A stretch of DNA of 64,000 nt. Origin: Podospora pseudoanserina (taxonomy: Eukaryota > Ascomycota > Sordariomycetes > Sordariales > Podosporaceae). Below the pieces are notes generated by a model that searched no databases, was not told the DNA's origin, and worked only from the letters and a program-made list of their open reading frames with translations. The translations under genes were made by a program, and so were the position numbers. The stretch spans positions 2,604,001 through 2,668,000 of the forward strand of contig NC_085923.1 of the NCBI RefSeq assembly GCF_035222485.1. Reading direction: 5' to 3'. Positions 55,749 to 64,000 of this stretch are shown here, piece by piece (the first letter of the stretch is position 1; each line of letters begins with the position of its first letter).

Positions 55749-56620
55749 GGTTAGCATGTGTCCACTGGGTTGGGGTCTCTCCCTTGGCTGGCGAAGCGAA
55801 CAGCAGAGGGGCGGTGGGCGGAGGAGAGGGCGGGCGAACCATTTTGTAGGTTTATTATTGTTTGTCGGGGTATTTATTGTTCTCCAATCAGGTATTGTTT
55901 AAATGAGAGGAATGCGGGAGGTGTTGTGGTTGTTTTGGGGTCGCAGATGGGATCGAGAGGACAGGTCGGTCGCTGGAGGCCCAGGAGCTGGTGCCCTGCG
56001 TATAGCGTAATGCTCGAACTTACCCCTGTGTCCCACTGTCCAGCTGGCAAAGAAAATCAAGGTGAGCTCGGTATGGCCTTGTTGACCTTGACTCAGCGTT
56101 GGTCTCACCGCAGCCTTGCCCCACCCGAAATACCCCACACACATCCCGGCCCGGGAATTCGCCCTCCACTCCCCGCATGCGTTCACAAGCTGACTGAGCC
56201 ACCGACCTTTCTCTTCGAAGAGTTCGCAACACCACGAAACACCGACTTTGGAAGGACCAAAACACTGTTCTCATCCTCCCAGAGCCCCAGGGGAGTCTCG
56301 TGACCAAGTGGGTCCCTTTCAATGGCGGTTTGGTCAACCACAACAATAGAATAATGCCTTATTTTTCTTTTCCTATTCATCCCAGCATCAATAGTAATAA
56401 CCGCCTCTCAAATAGAGGTTCCCTTTTTGCCTAAGACATCCAGGGACCTCGGCTTCTTTTTGTAACTTGCGAATATCCTCACCACTGCTTTTCGCCCCCC
56501 GGGTTCCCATATCACATCGTCAATTCTCCTTCTCTCTCTCTCCAAGCCAGTCGCTCTTCTCCAGAACAAATCCGAGTTCCGGACCGTTCAACTCAGCGAC
56601 TATTCCCTCTAGTCGTCAAG
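55749..56620. other. Bidirectional promoter region, sec13 / pex20
   Basis: 870 bp shared by two divergent housekeeping genes. Pyrimidine-rich stretch CTTCTCTCTCTCTC at about 56529-56542 before pex20. No gene seen. Confidence 0.45.
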
Positions 56621-57836
56621 ATGGCTGACTCCATGTGCGGCCCATCCAACGGGGCTAAGAACCTGCTCGCGCATACCGACCGCGATCGCACCCTGCACCA
56701 AGATCGGCTCGTGAATGCTCCTCAGGCTGGTCCCGGAGCTGTGAGTGTCTCCATCAACGGCTATCGACATTTTACTAACCATTCGACAGTCATTCCGGTC
56801 GCAGAATGCCGGTCCGAGCAACGCTGCCCAGAGAGCCTTTGAGGGTTTCCAGCAGGGTGGTCCGGTCAACGCTGGCTTTGAGAACGGCCCTCTGCTCCCT
56901 GATATGAACCCGGCTGCCCTTCATCGCCCTCCTATGGCCATGTCTCCTGCTCCGATGGCTGCCCGCCTGGCCGCAGAGCATCATGCAGCTATGCGCCTCG
57001 AGTCGCCCGCCACCGGTGGAGTCGGGAACCAAGCCTGGATCAACGAGTTTGCCAGCATGAAGATTGCGAACGGCAGTTCGGTCCAAGCTGGTCAAACCCC
57101 AGGCATGGCGATGAGCCACCCTGGTGTGCATGTTGTTCAGCAGCCTATGATGCTCCCCACCACAGGTGTCAACAGTTTCGCCCCTTACCAAACTGGCATG
57201 ACCTTTCAGAGCTACCTACCTGCTCTCTCCGCCCCCATGACCCACAGCCAACTCCCAGGTCAAGAAGCCACCGCCGCCGCCGCTGTACAAGTCGAAAGCG
57301 CCGAGGTCAAGGACGCCTTTGCCGATCTATTCGACCAGTACGAGCAGCAAGCCGACCAGCTGACCGACTACCAGCGTCAGGAGCAGGAATTCGAGCAGGA
57401 GCAAGCCAAGTGGATGGCCGAGCATGGACCCAAAGCCCTTCCGCCTACCGATGCCGAGATGGCGGCGATCAACTCGGAGATGGAGCGGATTGCCGACGAG
57501 CAGGAGGAACACGCCCGTCGGAGGGAAAATGCGGACCTGGCTCGGGCGGCCGAAGACATCCTGAGGGCTGTTAGTGGCAACAACTCGGACAAGTTCAAGC
57601 ACTCGAATTTCTTGGAGTTGATGAGACGGATTGCGGCGAGTGAGATTGTGGTGAATGAGGAGAATTTCATCGATGCGGATACGGGGGAGAAGATTGAGAC
57701 GGGGGATTTGGTTGCTGAGGGGCCGGTGAATGGCGGCGGCAGCAGCGGTGGCGGCAATCCTGTGAAGGGGGAGAGTGGTGCGGTGGGTGGTGGTGGTGAT
57801 GCGCCGCCGCCGCCGACTGCTCCGGCGAGCGCCTGA
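56621..57836 (+). CDS. pex20: Pex20, co-receptor for PTS2 peroxisomal import
   Basis: Exons 56621-56740 and 56790-57836 join to 388 aa. The start MADSMCGPSNGAKNLL carries the conserved early Cys (Cys6), monoubiquitinated for receptor recycling, and the downstream DRTLHQDR. The motif NQAWINEFASMK is a WxxxF/Y Pex14-binding motif. FADLFDQYEQQADQL and the Glu-rich helical segment follow, then the Pex7-binding-type C-terminal part (DKFKHSNFLELMRRIAASEI with NEENFIDADTG). The tail is Gly/Pro-rich. It carries PTS2 cargo with Pex7 to the peroxisomal membrane. Full length and intact; divergent from sec13. Confidence 0.95.
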
Positions 57837-58807
57837 TTTCCTTTTTATTTTCGACAACAACTTTGATGATCTACTGACAACATACAACAACGTCCTGTCG
57901 ACATGACCCCATGACCAACCACCGCCACGACAACCCACGACCTTTTGACGACAATAGTTCTTACAGCAGTGTTATTTTACGTTTTTGCCTATGGTTTTTT
58001 TGTTTTTGTTTTTTTTATCTCTAGGCGAGTTCATGCTTTTGGCTTCTTTTTTTCTTTTTTCATAGTTTGTTTCCTGATACTTTTTTTCGTTCTTCAAATC
58101 AAACATTTGTATTTTTTTCTTCCTGTTTATTGTATTCGTTACGATGGGAGATGAGAGGATGAGCATGTGTTGTTGATGACGATGGGGAATCATGATGATG
58201 ATGATGAGCAGCCAAGCAAGCATCATTACAGAAGAGCATTAGCATCGTATTGTACTAGATATTGCATTTGAGGTGGCGGTGGCGGTGGTGGTGTGGTTTG
58301 ATAAGTGTATGCATTAGCATGGGGAGCATTGTTATGGTCGTGGGTGTGGTGGTGGTTTTAGGGTCATGGTGGTTTGGTTGTTGCTGATGGCGGTAGGATA
58401 AATGTTGTTGTTATTGTTGTCGACTCTCTTGACTCCTGGGTTTCTTTCTCTCTCTCGCGCGCGCGCATTGTGTTGTAGACGAAATGGCATGGGTGGGGGG
58501 GGGAAGGGGGGGTGCATGGATTTTGGCGTTTTGTTCTCAAGAGGGGAAGAAATGAGGGTGGATTGTGAACCTGGACTACTTACAGGATAAAGGGATAGAT
58601 GATAGGCTTCATCGCCGACTGAATATAACAGTTCTCGAAACCTTATATCCCATGTGCCGTGAAAACAATGACAGAGAATGGGATTCACCACTGCTCTTTT
58701 GTTTGAGGCCCCACCTGCAGCCCAACATCTCTGTGGTGGAGACCCTCTCCCCTTTCCATCAACACTTGCTCCTGTCTCAGTTCACCACCACTCACTACCT
58801 ACCAAAG
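57837..58807. other. Intergenic region, pex20 to terpene cyclase
   Basis: Low-complexity DNA: T-rich tract 57985-58125, GATGAT repeats 58170-58210, GGTGGC repeats 58272-58300 and an alternating (CG)n run 58456-58466 after CTCTCTCT. No gene seen. Confidence 0.55.
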
Positions 58808-60036
58808 ATGGAATCTCTATCAGGTCAAACACTCCTCCTCCCTCCCACAACCCACTTCCTCCGCACCTGGAAATCATCATCACCTCCCCAATTCCCTCCT
58901 CCCGCCCCTCACCCCTTGCATAACCGCCTGACAGAGGAAGTCATAAACCCCATCCTTTCCTCCCTCATCCCCCAGCCAAAAGCGCTGCAAAAGGCTATCG
59001 AGTATGACACCGCTTTGTTGGTCTGTGGCCTGTACCCTTCTCTTGCGGCCGGATCCGAAGATTTTGAAAAGCTGAAAACTGTGGCCGTATGGGTGGTGTG
59101 GATTGTGCTTTGGGATGATGCTATTGATTCTGACTCTTCTGGGGGTATAAACGCGAGGGAGTATGTGGAAGTGTCGAAGCGGTATGTGAGGTGGTGTTTA
59201 CTTCGGGAGGGGGAGGAGGAACCGGACGCGCCGACGAAGGTTTGTGAGTTGATGAAGAGTGCTGGGGGGAGGTTGAGGGGGGTGAATGGGTGGGGGGAGG
59301 GGATGTGAGGAGGCTGTGGGGGGTGTTGGAGTTTTATATGGATGGTTGTTTGGTGGAATATCGTGTTAGGATGTCGGGAACAACGGTTGCCGAGTTGAGG
59401 TTATTGGGGGATGAAGTAGGGGAGCAGGAGTTTTGGGCTTGGAGGACGGGGACGAGTGGGGTGGGGGCTTTTTGTTTGATGGGGCGGGTGATGAATGGGG
59501 GTGAGGGGTTATCGGGGGAGGTTTGGGGGTGGGAGGAGGTTAGGGGGATGGAGATGATGGTTATCAAGTCTTTTGTTGTGTGAGTTTTGAGATGTGGGAT
59601 GGATCAAGAGTGGGAAGGCTAATGATTGGGGCTAGGGTGAATGAGCTGTTTTCGTTGAAGAAGGAATTGGTGAGTGGAGAGGGTGCTTGGATGGGTCGAG
59701 AAAAGGTTGCTGATATGAGATGTTGAGCAGAAAGATGGTGCGGCTATGAATTTGGTATCGATAGCTATGCACGACCGGAACCGTGATCTCGCGGGTGCTG
59801 TGGGGGGGATTTTGGGAGACTATGGGCATTGGGGCTGTGAGTTTCGGGATCTCGCTACTCGTTTCCGAGCAAGAGCGAAAGAAGAGCATGGAGATGAGGT
59901 TATGGAGATGGTCGAGAAGACCATCGAGGCCTACGAGGCGGTTGTGACGGCTATACTGGAATTTTCGGTCCAGAGCCCAAGGTACGGCATAAAACAGTAC
60001 CAGAGGGAAGATGGGTATTTTGAGATACCTCTATAG
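58808..60036 (+). CDS. Class I terpene cyclase with one frame break
   Basis: Exons 58808-59579, 59636-59669 and 59731-60036. Terpene synthase marks: VWVVWIVLWDDAIDSD (the DDxxD metal site as DDAID), FYMDGCLVEYRVRMSG, WAWRTGTSGVGAF, VNELFSLKKEL (NSE motif, split by two good introns), then RNRDLAGAVGGILG and SPRYGIKQYQ (terminal Arg-Tyr pair). The fold is continuous apart from one break: after NGWGEG the frame closes at 59306, and DVRRLWGVLEF continues one frame off, inside a G-run (59290-59304). One base lost from that run accounts for it. It is either a sequencing error, a recent loss of function or, less likely, an odd intron. The product, probably a sesquiterpene, cannot be named. Confidence 0.82.
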
Positions 60037-60482
60037 GTAGTGAAGTGTAGAACAAGTGTCTCGGCCCGGCATCTTGGCGGTCCCAACCCGGCGGGCCGGA
60101 TCGGTTCCGCTTGCTCCCGCTCCGCAACGGAGGACCGGTCCGACCATCGGGTGCTTTTCTGTGAGATATCAAAACAGCTACGCAGAACAAAACAAACCAT
60201 CAGGCTTTTGCAACAGAAACAAAATCAGGTCCCAACGCATATCTCGCCAGAATTTGCATCCTTGACATCAAATAACTGTCCTTCTCCACGCTGTTGCACA
60301 ACATCTGGACGGATTGCGTCATGGCAGACTTTCATTATTCGCTAGGATCCCACGGGGAAGGGCTCCACAATTGTCCACGCATTATCCTCACTCAGCTTCA
60401 CCGTCGACTTACAAATCCAGTATAAAACCGCCTTCTGCCGACCTTCTAGAATATCGATCGTGTTCTCTACACTCAATTGCAA
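60037..60482. other. Intergenic region
   Basis: Between the terpene cyclase and the dioxygenase-like gene; no frame with motifs. Confidence 0.4.
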
Positions 60483-61141
60483 ATGTCAGAGACATCAGAA
60501 CAGAAAATGGCAGACGCACTCGAATGGAACTACACATCACCCTTGGCGGGGTATGAGAACGCCCCTCCTCTTCCCGATGAGCGCACCGATGACGGCAAGA
60601 GCTATGTCAACAACCAGACGGGTGTGAAGAGCGTGGCATACGAAAGGTTCATTGAGCCGTTGGATAACGGTCGACGGGGTGGTTTGTAAGTTCTCTTTCT
60701 GTTCCCTCACCATGACCCACCTCATCACTCACTATCCCCAGCGACATTCATGTCTATTACTTCCAAAACAACCCTCAACAAACCCAATATGCGAGAGAGC
60801 TCTGGCAGAGAATCCGGCATGAATTCCCAGAACTACGTATCTATACCTTCTGGGACCGCCCCGTGGGACCGCATCCGGTCGCTATGTTTGAGGTGAACTT
60901 GTTCACTCCTGCACAGTTTGGAGCCTTCATTCCGTGGCTAGCGATTTGGAGAGGGCCTCTGTCCGTGTTGGTGCACCCCAACACTACTCACGAGGATGAC
61001 GTACCACATGAGTTGGAGAGGGAGCTGAAGAATCATACCGAGAGGGCGATTTGGCTGGGGGAGAGGATTCCGCTTGACGTGGGAAGATTCAAGAGTTTGG
61101 TGGCGGCATTCAAGAGAGCAGAAAGTAATAAGGGGGAGTAA
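60483..61141 (+). CDS. DOPA 4,5-dioxygenase-like protein
   Basis: Exons 60483-60685 and 60742-61141 join to 200 aa starting MSETSEQKMADALEWNY. The core reads FDIHVYYFQNN, then LRIYTFWDRPVGPHPVAMFEVN, FGAFIPWLAIWRGPLSVLVHPNT and NHTERAIWLGERIPLDVGRF. The His residues in DIHVYY, PVGPHP, LVHPNT and NHTERAIW are those expected to hold the iron in this fungal/bacterial family. Family members open the ring of DOPA or other catechols (first known from betalain synthesis in Amanita), but the natural substrate in ascomycetes is unknown. It lies next to a terpene cyclase on the same strand, which could reflect a small secondary-metabolism group. Confidence 0.88.
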
Positions 61142-62140
61142 GCGGTGTTGTAAGGAGCGAGGTTGGATATTTTGACGAACTGAACGACTGTTGGTTATGT
61201 TATGATGATCTTGGGTTAGGTTTTAGGGAATGGGACAAAAATAACCATGGCTTGCAGGTTGAGGGCTTGCAGATACGGTGCTCCTGCCATTTCTCTAAGC
61301 GCGGGTATTGCCGACTGTGCTCTTGCAGAAATCCGATCTCTTCAGCTGCTGAAGAGTTCCCATCCGCTCGATGTTGCACCAGCTTTGGCTTCTCAAAGAT
61401 TCCTTCTATCGGCGTCAATTTCCCCCGCAGCTGACAGGCAAAGATCGACACGCTCATGCATGGGGAAACTGGGGTCTTTTGGGCATCTCAACTCACACAG
61501 CAGCAGCCTTCCCAACAGCTCAGTGGAAACCTCATTTCGAACAGAATAATCACCAAGACCAGATGTCATGATGTCTTCTCTTGGAACACAGACTATTTTC
61601 ATCCGCAATCGAAAAGTTGAGCCCAAAGCTCAAGCCACACATTTTCCCATGTCTTATCGCTTCCCGCCCGATCCCCCATTGGGCTGCCGCCTTTTCGGAC
61701 CTCGTCTCCCATTGGTGGCTTCGTTCAAGAGCATGAGCTTGAAGTTCGGTTTGGGCTTTTCAGCTTGCAGGGGTCTCAACACCAAACCGCCCCCTCTCCG
61801 CGGTTCACGGTACCTGCGTTGTCTGCAGTGCGAAGCCAGTCCAGTCCTTTTGAGAAAAGATGGGGAGCAGCCTGGTCCCCACGCGGCCCCCTTCCTGTAG
61901 CATTTGCTCGCTTCCCTCGTGACATGAACATGGATGGGGCAAAAGTTCTCTAATCTGGACGGTCTCCTTTTCTCTGTTTCTTTCGACCTGACCAACCGTG
62001 GTACCCGTTCGGCTGTTCACACATAGCAGAAGTCACATCTGCATGTGAGGGGATTTGGTGGCACTCTGTTGGGAGAGCATTAGCGACTCCAGCTTCCATC
62101 TTTTTGAATATACTGTCTTATCTTGTTGTCGACTATCAAG
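61142..62140. other. Intergenic region upstream of the Cys-rich receptor-like gene
   Basis: 1 kb without a supported gene; frames 61568-61900 (+) and 61654-61995 (-) lack motifs. Confidence 0.4.
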
Positions 62141-64000
62141 ATGGGCCGCCGATATCCCCCGGCCTCGATGCTGCTCGCCCTTTTGCTCTCTCAGACAATC
62201 ACGCTCGTGGTGTCACAGTCGGTTGTCTACGTGACAGACTTGACCATCTTCAACTCTCTTGTATGCGCATCTTATCTCAGCTCCCAATGAATAGGGACCA
62301 TATCTGATTAACTGCGACTCACGACAGGCACCATGCGCATCATGGGCTGTGAGCTACAACATCCAGGGTCTAACGCGAAACGCCTGCCCCCAAGCCGTGA
62401 CAGAGCTTCAATCGTGTGTTTGCAGCAAGAACAACAACTTCGCCTCTATAGCGTCGGATATATCCTCTAGTGTCAGGTTAACATGCGGATCAACAGCGAC
62501 CGAGGACCAGTCCTCTGCGGCGACTGTCCTGAGTGCCTACTGCAACCAGGCAACACCTGTTTCGTTCCCTTCTCCAACTGCCGTGTCTGTGGCAATCACT
62601 GATATCGCTGAGATGGATCTTTTGGCCCCATGCGCAAGGACGGCCTTAAGCTATGCTGTTCGGTAAGTCTCATCGCACGTTCAACTTTCCTCGTGCTGCT
62701 TGAGGACGCTTTGCTGATGTCGTTGTGAACAGAGACCTGGTAGGCCAAATGCACAGTCTTTCTAACGCAGTTGGATACTAACGATAACCGGTGAATAGAG
62801 AGGGAAATGCCCAACAGATAACGCAGGCTATGCGAGTTGCGCGTGCTTCAAGAACCAGAACTCACTCTTGGTGAGCCAGGAAATCAACACCTCAGTCAGG
62901 CGAGCGTGCTCCTCCAACGCGGCCGATGTGTCGTCTGCCCAGGCCATGTTTGCTGGCTACTGCGGCCTGAACAACGGAACCTCGAACTTCCCCAAGCCGA
63001 CAGACCCGCCTGGTGCTATGACATATTATGTCACCGACTTGCCGCAATTCCAGACGCTCGCTCCCTGTGCCGCCTCAGGACTAAGCTATGCTCTCCAAGG
63101 GGTAGGTAGATCGGATAGGACGAGACAGAACAGGTGCTGACCATGGCTGGTAGCAAACGCGAGGGCTGTGTCCTGCTGGCCCCAAAGCATTGGCCTCGTG
63201 CGCTTGCTTAAAGGAGGGGATGACACTGGAGCTCTCAAGGGAGATTACTTCAAGCGTGAAGGCATATTGCAGGTCGACAGCAACGGAGGATGTTAGCTCT
63301 GCTATCTCGGTAGGTTTTCAAAGTCCTTATAGACGACAAGCCCGCTAACATATTTGTAGGTTTACAACTACTATTGCAGTGCTGCCGAGAACAAAGTGAC
63401 GGCCGCCGGGGTCACGAATTCGGTTGACCAAACATATGCAACTGGGGTTTCTGGCGGCGTCCCCAGAGCAACAGGTGGCCCGGGTAGCTCAGGAGGCGGG
63501 AGTAGTGGTGGCGATTCGAACACAGATAACAACTCCTCCAGGACTAATCTCGGCATGATCATCGGCATTGCGGCAGGTGCCATCGGAGGCATAGTTCTCC
63601 TAGGTGCTCTGATCTGGCGTCTCTGCAAGTCCTCCCGGAACCGTCGAGAACAAGAGCGTTTGGCCGCGCTGGCTGCTCCACCACCCCAACCGTCGGTCGA
63701 ACCCAAGCTTGCTCCCCCAACATACCGGCCTTTTGCGAGTCCCATTGCCGCCGTCAACAAGCCAACATTTGCGTCTGACGTCGTTGCTGCTCCTCCCCCA
63801 GTGGACTCACCAGCTCCGAGCTCGACACTGCGAGTAAATTCACCTGGAAGAACAGACAACGTATCACCAATCTCGACCACAGGGCCATACTCACCCCCGC
63901 AGAACCAATCTGCGGTCCACAGCGCGCTCTTCCCGCCAACGCCAGGCACCTCAGAACTTCACGCTCAAACACCGAGCCCATACAATTCAATTTCACCACC
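62141..64000 (+). CDS. Membrane protein with three CFEM-like Cys-rich modules (3' partial)
   Basis: Exons as read: 62141-62260, 62328-62662, 62733-62739 (7 nt), 62799-63101, 63154-63309 and 63360 to the window end. The signal peptide runs to LVVSQ. Three repeats of about 100 residues follow, each with LAPCA..A.SY, then a C-P, a C-x-C (SCVCSK, SCACFK, SCACLK), a late C and a YC. Repeat pairs such as SSVRLTCGSTATEDQSSA and SSVKAYCRSTATEDVSSA show internal duplication. A Gly/Ser linker leads to a membrane helix (LGMIIGIAAGAIGGIVLLGALIW), basic RNRREQER and a Pro/Ser-rich cytoplasmic tail, open at 64000. Six Cys per module instead of eight makes it CFEM-like rather than canonical. A surface sensor or adhesion role is inference. 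Confidence 0.82.
62733..62739 (+). other. Candidate seven-nucleotide exon
   Basis: AGACCTG is bounded by acceptor GAACAG (branch CTGAT upstream) and donor GTAGGC. The next intron has a perfect TACTAAC branch and acceptor AATAG. Inclusion gives SYAVRDLRGKCP, matching SYNIQGLTRNACP and SYALQGQTRGLCP in the sister repeats. Skipping needs a different acceptor (62800) and shortens the loop to SYAVRGKCP. Confidence 0.55.

Noticed and set aside
1-64000. CRISPR arrays, bacterial operons, prophage
   Set aside because: Intron-bearing eukaryotic genes throughout; no spaced repeats of the CRISPR kind.

Overview
The window is nuclear DNA from a filamentous ascomycete, most likely a Sordariomycete and probably Sordariales. 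The genes have short introns (about 45-110 nt) with GTRNGT donors and CTRAC/Y branch sites. There is a lone 5S rRNA gene outside any rDNA array and an intron-bearing tRNA-Asp. The proteins are of filamentous-fungal type: Pex20, an SREBP factor with a fungal C-terminal domain, Srs2, Kin1 with KA1, a CRH-type GH16, an AA12-like oxidoreductase and a terpene cyclase. One AT-rich stretch looks like the product of repeat-induced point mutation (RIP).

Layout. 1-9.6 kb: E2 ubiquitin conjugase (UBC8/UBE2H type, cut by the window edge), Saf4/CCDC130-like splicing factor, a possible small myristoylated protein, a secreted GH43 glycosidase facing a Dal5-type MFS transporter, and tRNA-Asp. 9.6-17.3 kb: a gene-poor 2.7 kb, a GPI-anchored GH16 cell-wall transglycosylase, a SIRT5-like sirtuin and a small Kex2-processed secreted protein. 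17.3-24.2 kb is an accessory island: a divergent 5S gene, an inverted 5S fragment, a possible miniature inverted-repeat element, an AT-rich decayed tract, a gene relic, an intact kinase-fold gene and a decayed DUF3176 membrane-protein gene. 24-36 kb: SREBP factor, single-pass membrane protein of unknown function, Srs2 helicase. 36-40 kb: three unassigned small reading frames with mitochondrial-presequence-like starts. 40-58 kb, housekeeping: Kin1 kinase, GPATCH1-like splicing protein, Whi2-like BTB protein, DHDPS-superfamily aldolase, AA12-like secreted oxidoreductase, Sec13, Pex20. 58.8-64 kb: terpene cyclase with a frame break, DOPA 4,5-dioxygenase-like protein, and a receptor-like membrane protein with three Cys-rich modules that runs off the end.

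Most genes are independently transcribed core genes. Loose themes are the cell surface and secreted carbohydrate metabolism (GH43, MFS, GH16, AA12), splicing (Saf4, GPATCH1) and stress or nutrient control (SREBP, Kin1, Whi2, sirtuin). The points most worth a second look are an apparent one-nucleotide exon in the E2 gene, a seven-nucleotide exon in the Cys-rich receptor gene, a 5S gene whose helix II is replaced on both strands, and the unassigned small-gene run at 36.9-39.7 kb. All exon limits were read by eye from splice signals and protein continuity. Family names come from remembered motifs, not from a search.
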